This document shows, piece after piece, positions 23,454-32,653 of a stretch of DNA of 64,000 bases; the first letter of the stretch is position 1; each line of letters starts with the position of its first letter. The translations under genes and the position numbers were made by a program. The notes beneath the pieces were generated by a model that ran no database searches, was not told the DNA's origin, and was given only the letters and a program-made list of their open reading frames with translations. Source of the DNA: Mycetocola saprophilus (GTDB lineage: Bacteria > Actinomycetota > Actinomycetes > Actinomycetales > Microbacteriaceae); the NCBI RefSeq assembly GCF_000718085.1, contig NZ_JOEC01000002.1:1240001-1304000 (forward strand), read 5' to 3'.

Positions 23454-24824
23454 GTGAACTCTCTCCTTCAGGATGCCGCACGAGCCGGCGCAAGCGTTGG
23501 CATGGCCGCCGACACCATCACGATCACCGGCGGCACGCCGCTGAACGGTCGTGTCCAGGTGCGCGGCGCGAAGAACCTCGTCACCAAGGCGATGGTTGCG
23601 GCCCTGCTGGGGGAGACCCCGTCCACGCTGCGCGACGTCCCGAAGATCTCTGATGTTCGGGTGGTTCGTGGCCTGCTGGGTGCCCACGGTGTGAAGATCA
23701 CCGACGGGGACGAGGATGGCGAGCTCATCCTCGACCCGTCGGCGGTCGAATCCGCTCACTTCGCCGAGATCAACGCCCACGCCGGGTCCAGCCGCATCCC
23801 GATCCTGTTCTGTGGACCGCTGCTGCACCGTCTGGGCGAGGCCTTCATCCCCGACCTGGGTGGCTGCCGCATCGGCGACCGTCCGATCGACTTCCACCTC
23901 GACGTGCTGCGCCAGTTCGGTGCCATCGTCGAGAAGCTCCCCAGCGGCATCCGCCTCTCGGCCCCGCAGCGTCTGCGCGGCACCAAGGTTGAGCTGCCCT
24001 ACCCCAGCGTTGGTGCCACCGAGCAGGTGCTGCTGACCGCGGTGCGTGCCCAGGGCACCACCGAGCTGCGTGGCGCGGCGATCGAGCCCGAGATCATGGA
24101 CCTGATCAACATCCTGCAGAAGATGGGTGCGGTCATCTCCGTGGACACCGACCGGGTGATCCGCATCGAGGGTGTGGACCGCCTGGAGGGGTACACCCAC
24201 CGCGCGCTGTTCGACCGCAACGAGGCCGCCAGCTGGGCCGCCGCCGCGCTGGCCACCGAGGGTGACATCTTCGTTGCCGGTGCCAAGCAGGCCGAGATGG
24301 GCACCTTCCTCAATGTCTTCCGCAAGGTGGGTGGCGTGTTCGAGATTCAGGATGACGGCATTCGCTTCCGTCACCCGGGCACCCCGCTGAACCCGGTCAT
24401 CATCGAGACCGACGTACACCCCGGATTCATGACCGACTGGCAGCAGCCGCTCGTGGTGGCGCTGACCAAGGCCACAGGTGTGTCGATCGTGCACGAGACC
24501 GTGTACGAGCAGCGCTTCGGCTTTGTTGACGCCCTGATCGAGATGGGTGCCACCATCCAGGTGCACCGCGAGTGCCTGGGTTCGCAGGCCTGCCGTTTCG
24601 GTCAGCGTAACTTCCAGCACTCCGCCGTGATCTCGGGTCCGTCGGCCCTGCGCGCCGCGGACATCGCGGTCCCCGACCTGCGGGGAGGCTTCTCGCACGT
24701 GGTCGCCGCACTGAGCGCCGAGGGTGCCTCGCGGGTGTCCAACGTGGGCATCATCAGCCGCGGCTACGAGAACTTCTTCGAAAAGCTGACCGCGCTGGGC
24801 GCAAACTTCACCCTCGAGGCGTAG
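23454..24824 (+). CDS. murA: UDP-N-acetylglucosamine 1-carboxyvinyltransferase (MurA)
   Basis: 456 aa from GTG 23454, 14 nt after leuD. First committed step of peptidoglycan synthesis: transfer of enolpyruvate from PEP to UDP-GlcNAc. The N-terminal ITGGTPLNGRVQVRGAKNLVTKAMVAALL, LGGCRIGDRPIDFHL with the catalytic Cys (the fosfomycin target) and MGTFLNVFRKVGG, DLRGGFSHVVAALSAEG are visible. A longer frame begins inside leuD; GTG 23454 gives the normal N-terminus of related proteins, and an internal ATG at 23502 is the alternative. Confidence 0.93.
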   Translation: MNSLLQDAARAGASVGMAADTITITGGTPLNGRVQVRGAKNLVTKAMVAALLGETPSTLRDVPKISDVRVVRGLLGAHGVKITDGDEDGELILDPSAVESAHFAEINAHAGSSRIPILFCGPLLHRLGEAFIPDLGGCRIGDRPIDFHLDVLRQFGAIVEKLPSGIRLSAPQRLRGTKVELPYPSVGATEQVLLTAVRAQGTTELRGAAIEPEIMDLINILQKMGAVISVDTDRVIRIEGVDRLEGYTHRALFDRNEAASWAAAALATEGDIFVAGAKQAEMGTFLNVFRKVGGVFEIQDDGIRFRHPGTPLNPVIIETDVHPGFMTDWQQPLVVALTKATGVSIVHETVYEQRFGFVDALIEMGATIQVHRECLGSQACRFGQRNFQHSAVISGPSALRAADIAVPDLRGGFSHVVAALSAEGASRVSNVGIISRGYENFFEKLTALGANFTLEA

Positions 24825-24833
24825 GTTAGATTC

Positions 24834-25628
24834 GTGACCAGCGTTACCCGCGTAAACCGTGACCCCGAGGGTCGCAAGCTTGAGAAGTCGCCGGAGAAGT
24901 CTCGGCCCTCATTCCTGTGGCCGCTCGCGGCGATCGTGAAGCCGCTGACGGTTCCGCTGTTCCGGCTGGATATTCGCGACGCCTATAAGCTGCCGCGATC
25001 CGGCCCGTTCATCCTGGCGCCCAACCACTACTCGGAAATTGATCCGATCGTGGTGGCGCTGGCCGTTTGGAAGATCGGTCGTGCGCCGCGGTTTATGGCC
25101 AAGGCCGGGCTCTTTAAAAACCCGGTGCTGGGTTGGATCCTGCGCTCGGCCGGTCAGATTCCGGTCGAGCGGATGGGCTCGACCCGCGGCAACGACCCGA
25201 TCTCCGCCGCAGGACGGCTGGTTGAGACCGGGCAGGGCGTGATCATCTATCCCGAGGGCACGCTGACCCGCGAACCGAACCTGTGGCCGATGCGCGGCAA
25301 AACCGGCGTGGCCCGGATGGCGCTGACCCACAACCTGCCGGTGTACCCGATGGCGCACTGGGGAACCCAGCAGGTCATGCCGCGGTATGGCAAGAAGATC
25401 TCGCTGTTCCCGCGCAAGAACATCAAAATTGTGATCGGTGATCCGGTCAACCTCGACGAGTTCCTGGGCAAGCAGCAGGACTCGGCCGTACTGCACGGTG
25501 CCACCGACAAGGTCATGGACGCGGTTACCGAACTGCTGGAGACCCTGCGGGATGAAAAAGCCCCGGCCGAACGCTGGGACCCGAGCAAACACAATCAGAC
25601 GGAGACCGGTCGTTTTGACGAAGCGTAG
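24834..25628 (+). CDS. plsC: 1-acyl-sn-glycerol-3-phosphate acyltransferase family protein
   Basis: 264 aa. PlsC/LPLAT fold with the NHX4D motif as FILAPNHYSEIDPIVVALA, block III QGVIIYPEGTLTRE, and a C-terminal helix. It acylates lysophosphatidate or a related acceptor at the membrane. Starts at GTG 24834, 10 nt after murA. Its 3' end overlaps the gpsA start by 14 nt, pairing acyltransferase with glycerol-3-phosphate synthesis in one operon. Confidence 0.88.
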   Translation: MTSVTRVNRDPEGRKLEKSPEKSRPSFLWPLAAIVKPLTVPLFRLDIRDAYKLPRSGPFILAPNHYSEIDPIVVALAVWKIGRAPRFMAKAGLFKNPVLGWILRSAGQIPVERMGSTRGNDPISAAGRLVETGQGVIIYPEGTLTREPNLWPMRGKTGVARMALTHNLPVYPMAHWGTQQVMPRYGKKISLFPRKNIKIVIGDPVNLDEFLGKQQDSAVLHGATDKVMDAVTELLETLRDEKAPAERWDPSKHNQTETGRFDEA

Positions 25629-26730
25629 TACCACCGCCCCCACCCGAGTAGCCGTGCTGGGCACGGGAAGCTGGGGAACCACGTTTGCGAAGATCCTCGC
25701 CGACGGCGGGGCGGATGTGTACATGTGGGCGCGGCGCGCCGAGGCCGCCGCGGCCATCGATCGCGAACACCGTAATGCCGAGTATCTGCCCGGCGTGACG
25801 CTGCCGGCGAACCTGCGTGCAACCTCGGACCTCAAGGCCGCCATCACCGGTGCAGCCGTGGTGTTCATCGCCGTGCCCTCGCAGGCGCTGCGGGATAACC
25901 TGACCGCGATCAAGCCGCTGCTGGGGCGCGACACCATCGTGGTGTCGCTGATGAAGGGCGTGGAGAAGCAGACCGGTCTGCGGATGAGCCAGGTCATCGA
26001 ACAGTGCCTGGAAATCGAGCCCGAACGGGTGGCCGTTGCTAGCGGGCCCAACCTGGCGATGGAGATCGCCAAGGAACAGCCCACCGCCGCGGTCATTTCC
26101 TCGGTCTCGCTGGAGACGGCGCAGGAGGTCGCGCTGCTCGCGCGCAACCGCTACTTCCGTACGTTTGTGAACACCGACGTGATCGGAACCGAGTTTGGTG
26201 GGGTCCTGAAGAACCTCATCGCGGTGGCCATCGGCATCGTGGATGGTGTGGGCTACGGCGAGAACACCAAGGCGTCGATCATCACCCGCGGCCTGGTCGA
26301 GATGACCGATTTCGCCGTGGCCCAGGGTGCCCACGCGGAAACCCTGTCGGGTCTGGCCGGCCTCGGCGACCTGATCGCCACCTGTCAGAGCCCGCTCTCA
26401 CGCAACAACACCGCCGGACGCCTGCTCGGCCAGGGCTACTCGCTGGCCTCCGTGGTTAAGCAGATGCAGCAGACCGCCGAGGGACTCGCCTCGGTCGCCC
26501 CGGTGCTGGAAATCGCCGCCGCGAGTGGCGTGGAAATGCCGATCGTGCAGCAGGTCAAGCGGGTCATCGAGGGCACCATGGATCCGCGCGACATCGCCCC
26601 GCACCTCACCACCGCCTCGGATGAGCCGCAGAGTGAGCACGGGGAAACCGGCGAGATTGCGCCGCTCGGCACGGGCTCGGTCAAGCCGGGATCGGGACTC
26701 TGGCGTCGCCTGTTCGGTTCGGGTCGGTAG
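25615..26730 (+). CDS. gpsA: Glycerol-3-phosphate dehydrogenase (NAD(P)+)
   Basis: About 371 aa from TTG 25615, which lies inside the plsC end; GGAG at 25601-25604 precedes it. It makes sn-glycerol-3-phosphate for phospholipids. Seen: the NAD motif VAVLGTGSWGTTFAKILADGG, SLMKGVEKQTGLRMSQVI, SGPNLAMEIAKEQPTAAVI, the catalytic Lys region GVLKNLIAVAIGIVDGVGYGENTKASIITRGLVEM and LAGLGDLIATCQSPLSRNN. The C-terminal tail (RRLFGSGR) is followed by tandem copies of its own coding end. A ddl gene, commonly next in actinobacteria, is absent here. Confidence 0.95.
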   Translation: MTKRSTTAPTRVAVLGTGSWGTTFAKILADGGADVYMWARRAEAAAAIDREHRNAEYLPGVTLPANLRATSDLKAAITGAAVVFIAVPSQALRDNLTAIKPLLGRDTIVVSLMKGVEKQTGLRMSQVIEQCLEIEPERVAVASGPNLAMEIAKEQPTAAVISSVSLETAQEVALLARNRYFRTFVNTDVIGTEFGGVLKNLIAVAIGIVDGVGYGENTKASIITRGLVEMTDFAVAQGAHAETLSGLAGLGDLIATCQSPLSRNNTAGRLLGQGYSLASVVKQMQQTAEGLASVAPVLEIAAASGVEMPIVQQVKRVIEGTMDPRDIAPHLTTASDEPQSEHGETGEIAPLGTGSVKPGSGLWRRLFGSGR

Positions 26731-26800
26731 GTTTCTCGGGGCGTCGCCTGTTCGGTTCGGGTCGGTAGGTTTCTCGGGGCGTCGCCTGTTCGGTTCGGGG
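26703..26800 (+). repeat. 38-bp tandem repeat covering the gpsA stop codon
   Basis: Units at 26703-26740 and 26741-26778 are identical over 38 nt, with a third partial unit from 26779 (GCGTCGCCTGTTCGGTTCGGG). Each contains the codons RRLFGSGR and the TAG stop, so the last residues of GpsA and its stop are tandemly copied into the intergenic space before the convergent DUF3515 gene. Confidence 0.93.
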
Positions 26801-26853
26801 CTGAGGGGTCTAGCGCCGAGGCCGCCACGAGCTTTGAGGTCCGGGTTTTCGCG

Positions 26854-27345
26854 CTAGCGAACCTCGCTGACGTTCAGGCACTTGCTGACCTGGGGGAGAC
26901 GTCCGACCGAGGAACCCAGATCCGAGAGCACCGCGGTGCCTGAGACTCCGCCCTTGTCGGGGTTGGAGCTGATGAACACCTCGACGGCGGGAACGCGACC
27001 GTAGGTGGTGAAACGGAAGAGTTCTTCCTTTTCCTGGGAATCGTCAAAGACCCAGTCCACGCCGTCCACGGTGACGCAGCGGTCGGTGGTCGGGGCGGGA
27101 GGGGTCACCCCACAGTGCAGCAGCACGGCCGCCGGATCGCCCCAGGCACCGGTTGCCTGCGCATTGGTGCGGCGCTTGTCCAGGCCGGCCAGCTTATCCG
27201 GCAGGGTCACGGTGATATCGGCGCAGTGCGGGTTGTTGGCATCCGCGGCGGGTTCCATCGGGACCTCCTGCACGCAGCCGGTGAGGGTGAGCGCGGCAAC
27301 GCCCACGGCGATCAGGGTGAGCACGGAGCGAGAGGCGACAGACAT
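26854..27345 (-). CDS. DUF3515-family lipoprotein
   Basis: 163 aa. A lipoprotein signal with lipobox LTLTGC (Cys at about residue 24) is followed by the DUF3515 pattern: CADITVTLPDKLAGLDKRRTNAQATGAWGDPAAVLLHCGV, VDGVDWVFDDSQEKEELFRFTTYGRVPAVEVFI. Family function unknown. In actinobacteria it typically sits between ddl and thiL, as here but without ddl, and in this opposite orientation. GGAGGGACC precedes the ATG. Confidence 0.9.
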   Translation of the reverse strand: MSVASRSVLTLIAVGVAALTLTGCVQEVPMEPAADANNPHCADITVTLPDKLAGLDKRRTNAQATGAWGDPAAVLLHCGVTPPAPTTDRCVTVDGVDWVFDDSQEKEELFRFTTYGRVPAVEVFISSNPDKGGVSGTAVLSDLGSSVGRLPQVSKCLNVSEVR

Positions 27346-27419
27346 GGTCCCTCCAGGTTACCGTGGAACCCTCGCCGCGCCGTTCAGCTCGCCCGGGGCA
27401 GACCCGATACCGTGGACTC

Positions 27420-28427
27420 ATGCCCGAAACCCCCGCATCCAGTGTTCCGCGCCGCGTCCGTGATGCCGGCGAGGCCGAGATTCTCGACCGTCTGCTGCCT
27501 CGCTATGCCGTCGCGCGGAGTGCCGAGGTGGGCCCCGGCGACGATGCCGCGGTCATGGTTCAGCACGGGGATCGCTATGTGGTGACCACGGACATGATGA
27601 TCCACGGCCCGGATTTCCGCTGGGCCTGGCACACCCCGTTTGAGCTGGGGTGGAAGGCGGCGGTTACCAACCTCGCCGATGTGTATGCGATGGGCGCGCG
27701 TCCCACCGGACTGGTGGTCGCCCTGGCCGCCACCGCCGACACCGAACTCACCGCACTCGAGGAACTCGCCGACGGACTGAGCGCCGCCTGCGCGCAGCTT
27801 GCCCCGGGCTGCGCGGTGGTGGGCGGGGACCTCTCGGTCTCGGACACCTTTACGATCGCGATCACCGCGTTTGGTGACCTCGAGGATCGCGAACCGGTGC
27901 TGCGCTCGGGTGCCCGGGTCGGGGACATCATCGCGCTGGCCGGGGACGCCGGGCGGGCCGCCCATGGGCTCGACCTTCTGTTTGCCGAGGGCGTGGATGC
28001 CACCGGGGTCCCCGATGCTGAGGCGACCGCCGCGCTCCGTGCCCGGGAATCCGAGCTGGTCGCCGCCCAACTCGCGCCAAATCCGCCGATTTCCGCGGGT
28101 ATTGCGGCGGCCCTGGCCGGGGCCACCTCGATGATGGATGTCTCCGACGGGCTGGCCCTGGACGCCTCCCGAATTGCCCGCGCCAGCGGCGTAGCACTGG
28201 ACCTGGACTCGGCGGCCTTTGCTGCCGAACCCAATCTGGAGCGGGCGCTGCGCGGCGGCGAGGACCACGCGCTGCTGGCCACGTTCCCCGCGGCCTCGGC
28301 CCTGCCCGAACCGTTCCGGGCGATCGGCGTGGTGCGGGCGGGGATGGGGGTCATGCGCGACGGGGCACCGCTGACCGGGAAGCTCGGCTGGGACCCCTAC
28401 ACAACCTGGGACGGACGGCTCGGCTAG
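27420..28427 (+). CDS. thiL: Thiamine-monophosphate kinase
   Basis: 335 aa. ATP-dependent phosphorylation of thiamine phosphate to thiamine diphosphate. Seen: EAEILDRLLPRY, VGPGDDAAVM (metal/ATP-binding Asp pair), TTDMMIHGPDFRWAW, GWKAAVTNLADVYAMGARPTGLVVALA, VVGGDLSVSDTFTIAITAFG, and MMDVSDGLALDASRIARASGVALDLD, RGGEDHALLATFP. ATG 27420 is chosen: TACCGT (27408-27413) ends 6 nt upstream, indicating a leaderless mRNA. The stop region, GGCTCGGCTAG, is echoed 25 nt later as GGCCCGGCTAG. Confidence 0.94.
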   Translation: MPETPASSVPRRVRDAGEAEILDRLLPRYAVARSAEVGPGDDAAVMVQHGDRYVVTTDMMIHGPDFRWAWHTPFELGWKAAVTNLADVYAMGARPTGLVVALAATADTELTALEELADGLSAACAQLAPGCAVVGGDLSVSDTFTIAITAFGDLEDREPVLRSGARVGDIIALAGDAGRAAHGLDLLFAEGVDATGVPDAEATAALRARESELVAAQLAPNPPISAGIAAALAGATSMMDVSDGLALDASRIARASGVALDLDSAAFAAEPNLERALRGGEDHALLATFPAASALPEPFRAIGVVRAGMGVMRDGAPLTGKLGWDPYTTWDGRLG

Positions 28428-28455
28428 ACCCGGTCACGGGTCGGCCCGGCTAGCC
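28428..28455 (+). terminator. Short hairpin and stop-region echo after thiL
   Basis: GACCCG, GTCA, CGGGTC forms a 6-bp hairpin (28428-28443) and is followed by GGCCCGGCTAG, which copies the end of thiL (GGCTCGGCTAG). There is no T tract. It is a weak terminator and another case of a duplicated stop region. Confidence 0.4.
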
Positions 28456-28486
28456 ATCCCACATCACATGCGGTATTTTGGTGGGG

Positions 28487-28945
28487 ATGACACCGGCCGC
28501 GCCGGACAATCGGCGGGACAGAATTCGGGGGAACATGTCCGCAACACGAATCATTGCCGCGAGCCTGATCGCGATGGTGTGTGGGGCCTGTCTGGGGGCC
28601 ATTCTGGTTGCGCTGCCCGATCCCGCCCGGCTGCTGACCCACTGGGATACCTCGGGTGGAGCGCTCGTGGGCGCCATTACCGGGATCGCCGCCTTCCTGG
28701 CCGGCTATGCGGCGTGGGCCTCGCTCCGTCGACGCCGGATGGGTGTTCGTCGCGGCGTGGCCGCGGGTCTCTCGGCCCTGGTCGGCGGGATCGTGGTGAC
28801 CTGTGCGGAGATGTCTACCCACGCGGTGCACCCGTTCATCCTGCCCGTGGTCGCCGCGGTGCTGATCCTCTGCATGGCGAGTGTCGGCGCCCGCACCCAG
28901 GGTGCGCGCTTTGACGCGCCGGCGCGGGAACTCACCAGCGTCTAG
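28487..28945 (+). CDS. Small integral membrane protein of unknown function
   Basis: 152 aa if started at ATG 28487, where TATTTT (28474-28479) lies 7 nt upstream (leaderless); ATG 28535 with a CGGGGGAAC ribosome binding site is an alternative giving 136 aa. Four hydrophobic segments (SLIAMVCGACLGAILVAL, GALVGAITGIAAFLAGYAAW, GVAAGLSALVGGIVVTCAEM, FILPVVAAVLILCMASVGA) with a basic RRRRMGVRRG loop. I recognise no family. It sits between thiL and rsmD, where mycobacteria have ung and other genes. Confidence 0.65.
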   Translation: MTPAAPDNRRDRIRGNMSATRIIAASLIAMVCGACLGAILVALPDPARLLTHWDTSGGALVGAITGIAAFLAGYAAWASLRRRRMGVRRGVAAGLSALVGGIVVTCAEMSTHAVHPFILPVVAAVLILCMASVGARTQGARFDAPARELTSV

Positions 28946-29002
28946 CTTTCCGCGTCTCTAGCTCTCTGCTTCTCTGGCTCTCTGCTCCTCCGGCTCGCCG
29001 CG
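28941..29002 (+). repeat. 16-bp degenerate tandem repeat at and after a stop codon
   Basis: TCTCTAGCTCTCTGCT (28955-28970), TCTCTGGCTCTCTGCT (28971-28986) and CCTCCGGCTCGCCGCG (28987-29002) follow the stop-containing GCGTCTAGCTTTCC (28938-28951). It is a short tandem array growing from the end of the membrane-protein gene into the gap before convergent rsmD. Confidence 0.65.
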
Positions 29003-29008
29003 CGGGAT

Positions 29009-29569
29009 TTAGCGCATGGGTTCGGCCCACCACACGGTGGTTTCGCCGTACTTCTTCTGCACGAATCGCTCAAGGCCCGCGGGCCAGGTGGGCTCGGGGG
29101 AGCGGGTGGAGCGCTCAACGACCACCAGGGCGTCCTCCCGGAGACGGCGCGGCAGGGCGGCGAGCAGCGCGGTGAGCTCGTCCTCGGTGTAGTCATAGGG
29201 CGGGTCGATGAACACCAGATCGTAGTCCTCGGAACCCTCATCCACGAAGGGTTGGGCCCCGCGCACCACGACGCGGATGTCGGCCCGGCCGAGCGCCTGG
29301 GTCAGCGCCTTGGCGTTCTGGGTGCAGATCTTGGCGGCCGGGGCCGCCTTTTCCACCAGCACCGCGCTTGCGGCCCCGCGACTGATCGACTCGAGGGCCA
29401 GCGCACCGGATCCGGCAAACAGGTCCAGGACGTGGGCGTCCTCCAGGTAGCCGCGCGATTCCAGCGCCGAGAACAGGGCCTCGCGCACGCGGTCGCTGGT
29501 GGGACGGGTACCCGCGGAGGGAACCTTGAGGGCCAGGGAGCCGGCGCGGCCGGAAACGATACGAGTCAC
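29009..29569 (-). CDS. rsmD: 16S rRNA (guanine-966 N2)-methyltransferase
   Basis: 186 aa. RsmD methylates G966 of 16S rRNA. Seen: GTRPTSDRVREALFSAL, the SAM motif VLDLFAGSGALALESISRGAASAVLVEK, and the catalytic DLVFIDPPYDY (N/DPPY). Start GTG 29569; TAAACT (29576-29581) ends 6 nt upstream, so a leaderless GTG mRNA is likely. Divergent from recG across about 160 nt. Confidence 0.94.
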   Translation of the reverse strand: MTRIVSGRAGSLALKVPSAGTRPTSDRVREALFSALESRGYLEDAHVLDLFAGSGALALESISRGAASAVLVEKAAPAAKICTQNAKALTQALGRADIRVVVRGAQPFVDEGSEDYDLVFIDPPYDYTEDELTALLAALPRRLREDALVVVERSTRSPEPTWPAGLERFVQKKYGETTVWWAEPMR

Positions 29570-29732
29570 CCGGCAAGTTTAGCGGGCCGGCGAACGTACC
29601 GAGCCGGGCCTCGTGGCTCGGGACGGAATGAGGGCGGATGATCGGCCTGCCTCCGCACCGACTGCTGCGTCGCCGTGCGGACGCGCGCGTCCAGAATCCG
29701 TCGGTGTCGGCGGCTCGCCATAGACTGGGAGC

Positions 29733-32042
29733 ATGAGTGTCTCCGCCGTTGACGCCCGCCTCGACGGGGTACTGGGTGGCCGCACGGCCGCCGCGTTTGA
29801 GCGCGCCTTTGACGTGCACACCGTCTCGGACCTCCTCAGCCACTATCCGCGCCGCTACGCCAAGCGTGGCGAGCTGACTGCGATGGACAGCCTGCCGCTG
29901 GGCGAATCGATCACCATCGTCGCCGACGTGGTCGAGGTGCGCGAGCGCACGATGCGGGCGCGCCGCGGGTCGATCCTCGAGGTGAAGATCACCGATGGAC
30001 GCGGCGTCCTGGTCCTCACCTTCTTCAACCAGGCCTGGCGGGCGAAAGATCTGGTGCCCGGCGCCCGCGGTATCTTCGCGGGGAAGGTCGGCGACTATCG
30101 CGGGACGCGTCAGCTCGCCCATCCCGACTATGAGCTCTTCGACCCGGCCGAGCGCGCCCTGGACGCCGGGGATGCCAGCGCGAATCGCTGGGCAAACCAA
30201 CCCATCCCGATCTACCCGGCCACCGCAACCGTGGCCAGCTGGCAGGTCGCCAAGGCCATCGAGGTCGTGCTGGACGCGCTACCGCCGCTCGAGGACGCGG
30301 TGCCCGCGTCGGTGCGCGAGCGAGAGCGCCTGCTCTCCTATCGCAAGGCCGTCGAGCTGATTCACCGTCCCGAACAGGACGCCGACTGGAAGCAGGCCCG
30401 GCACACGCTGCGCTATCGTGAGGCGTTCCTGCTCCAGGCGGCGCTCCTTCAGCAGCGGGCTCGTGCCCGCGTGCACCCCACCACGATCCGCCAGTCGACC
30501 CCGGGTGGATACCGTGACCGGCTCGACGCGGGCCTGCCGTTCTCGTTGACCGAGGACCAGCAGACCGTCGCCGGGGAGATCGAACACGACCTCGCCCAGG
30601 TGGCCCCGATGAACCGTCTGGTGCAGGGTGAGGTGGGCTCCGGTAAGACCCTGGTGGCGCTGCGGGCGATGCTCGCGGTGGCCGATTCCGGGGGCCAGTC
30701 GGCCCTGCTGGCGCCCACCGAGGTGTTGGCGGCGCAGCACCTGCGCTCGATCGTGAACTCGCTCGGTCCCGATCTCTCGGCCGAGCTGATGCCCACGCTG
30801 CTCACTGGATCGATGCCGCAGTCCGAGCGGAAAAAGGCCCTGCTGCGGGTAGTATCGGGGGCTGCCAAGATCGTCATCGGCACCCACGCGCTGCTCTCCG
30901 ATAACGTGCACTTCTTTGACCTGGGGCTCGTGGTGGTGGACGAGCAGCACCGCTTCGGCGTGGATCAGCGCGAGACCCTACGCGAGAAGGGCCACCGCCC
31001 GCCGCACACGCTGGTGTTGACGGCCACCCCGATCCCGCGCACGGTCGCGATGACCGTGTTTGGTGACCTCGACGTGTCCACGATCGCGCAGCTGCCCGCC
31101 GGGCGTCAGCCGATCGAGTCGTTTGTGGTGCCGCTGGCGGATCGTCCGGGCTGGATGGGCCGGGTCTGGGAGCGGATGGGGGAGGAGATCGCCCGTGGAC
31201 GGCAGGCCTTTGTGGTGTGTCCGGCAATCGATCCCGATCCCGCCACCACGGACCTCGCCGCCGACCCTGTCCCCGCGGCTGCTGCCCCGGCACAAACCGG
31301 TCGGCGCGCGCCGATGCGGGTGTCCGAGGACGTCCACGCGGTGCCTACCACCGGTGGCCGCGGATCGCGGCAGAGTGCCGAACCCGAACCGGCCCCCGAG
31401 CCCGCCCCGGGGGAGGGACCGCCGCGTCCCCGTGCCGCGGTGGAGACCGTGCTCGCCGAGCTGCGCCAGACCCCGGCGCTTGCGGGCCTGCGCATCGAAC
31501 CGCTGCACGGCCGAATGAGCGGCGATGAGAAGGACGCCACGATGCGGGCGTTCCAGGCGGGGGAGATCCATGTGCTGGTGGCCACCACCGTCATCGAGGT
31601 GGGTGTGGATGTGGCGAACGCCTCCACCATGGTCGTTCTTGATGCCGACCGCTTCGGCGTCTCCCAGCTGCACCAGCTGCGCGGACGCGTCGGCCGAGGC
31701 GGACTTCCCGGACTCTGCCTCCTGGTCACCGCGGCCCCGCAGGAAACCACCGCCCGCGAGCGAGTCGAGGCCGTGGCCTCCACCCAGGACGGGTTCGAGC
31801 TGGCCCGGATCGACCTCGAACTGCGCCGCGAGGGCGACGTCCTCGGTAGCGTGCAGTCGGGCGGCCGCTCCTCGCTCAAGCTGCTGCGCGTGGTGGATGA
31901 CGCCGAGATTATTCAGCGCGCCCGTGAGGATGCCGATCTGCTGGTGGGCACCGACCCCGAGCTGACCGATCAGCCGCTGCTGCGCGAGGCCCTGGATCGT
32001 CAGGTGGATGCCGCGGCCCGCGCCGCCCTCGCCAAGAACTAG
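29733..32042 (+). CDS. recG: ATP-dependent DNA helicase RecG
   Basis: 769 aa. Remodels stalled replication forks and branched DNA. Domains in order: wedge/OB domain (about 1-150), helicase domain 1 with Walker A VQGEVGSGKTLVAL, DEQHRFGV and TATPIPRTVAM, and helicase domain 2 with ATTVIEVGVDVANASTMVV, QLHQLRGRVGRG. Between VVCPAID and RIEPLHGRM in domain 2 there is an insertion of about 85 residues rich in Pro/Ala/Glu (PEPAPEPAPGEGPPRP), longer than usual. TAGACT (29721-29726) ends 6 nt before ATG (leaderless). Confidence 0.95.
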   Translation: MSVSAVDARLDGVLGGRTAAAFERAFDVHTVSDLLSHYPRRYAKRGELTAMDSLPLGESITIVADVVEVRERTMRARRGSILEVKITDGRGVLVLTFFNQAWRAKDLVPGARGIFAGKVGDYRGTRQLAHPDYELFDPAERALDAGDASANRWANQPIPIYPATATVASWQVAKAIEVVLDALPPLEDAVPASVRERERLLSYRKAVELIHRPEQDADWKQARHTLRYREAFLLQAALLQQRARARVHPTTIRQSTPGGYRDRLDAGLPFSLTEDQQTVAGEIEHDLAQVAPMNRLVQGEVGSGKTLVALRAMLAVADSGGQSALLAPTEVLAAQHLRSIVNSLGPDLSAELMPTLLTGSMPQSERKKALLRVVSGAAKIVIGTHALLSDNVHFFDLGLVVVDEQHRFGVDQRETLREKGHRPPHTLVLTATPIPRTVAMTVFGDLDVSTIAQLPAGRQPIESFVVPLADRPGWMGRVWERMGEEIARGRQAFVVCPAIDPDPATTDLAADPVPAAAAPAQTGRRAPMRVSEDVHAVPTTGGRGSRQSAEPEPAPEPAPGEGPPRPRAAVETVLAELRQTPALAGLRIEPLHGRMSGDEKDATMRAFQAGEIHVLVATTVIEVGVDVANASTMVVLDADRFGVSQLHQLRGRVGRGGLPGLCLLVTAAPQETTARERVEAVASTQDGFELARIDLELRREGDVLGSVQSGGRSSLKLLRVVDDAEIIQRAREDADLLVGTDPELTDQPLLREALDRQVDAAARAALAKN

Positions 32043-32140
32043 CCGTAACGTTTCACCATCCGGGGAAACATCCGGCGACATCTGAGAGTTCCCTGATGGT
32101 TACTGGTGTTTGGGGGAGGGGTGACCGATAGGGTGAAGTC

Positions 32141-32641
32141 ATGAAGCGGATTGCCGTTGTCCCCGGATCCTTTGACCCCGTTACCCTCGGGCACCTGGAT
32201 GTGATTATCCGTGCGGCGGGCCTCTACGACGAGGTCCACGTGCTGGTTGTGCATAACCCTGGCAAGACGGCGCTGCTGCCGATCGCCCAGCGGGTGTCCC
32301 TGATCGAAACCTCGCTCGCCGAAGCCGGTGCCCCCGCCAATATCGTGGTGGCCTCCTGGAGCATGGGCCTGCTGGTCGACTATGTGACCGATGTGGGCGC
32401 GCAGGTGCTCGTGAAGGGCATCCGCTCGCAGATCGACGTGGCGTATGAGACGCCGATGGCGATCGTCAACCGCAACCTCGCCGGGGTGGAAACCGTGTTT
32501 ATGCTGCCCAACCCCGCCCACGCGCACGTATCCAGCTCGCTGGTGCGCCAGGTGTCGGCCCTCGGGGGCGATATCGCGCCGTATGTGCCCGGTGCCGTGG
32601 CGCGCTTCCTGACCGCGCCGCATGCGGTCGACGTCCGGTAG
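32141..32641 (+). CDS. coaD: Phosphopantetheine adenylyltransferase
   Basis: 166 aa, normal length. Penultimate step of coenzyme A synthesis. Seen: [21 protein letters not shown] with the (T/H)xGH nucleotidyl-transfer motif, [21 protein letters not shown] and [24 protein letters not shown] (ISSTxxR-like). TAGGGT (32129-32134) lies 6 nt before ATG, so leaderless. Followed 12 nt later by the nitronate-monooxygenase-like gene. Confidence 0.95.
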   Translation: MKRIAVVPGSFDPVTLGHLDVIIRAAGLYDEVHVLVVHNPGKTALLPIAQRVSLIETSLAEAGAPANIVVASWSMGLLVDYVTDVGAQVLVKGIRSQIDVAYETPMAIVNRNLAGVETVFMLPNPAHAHVSSSLVRQVSALGGDIAPYVPGAVARFLTAPHAVDVR

Positions 32642-32653
32642 TCGGAACCCGCG

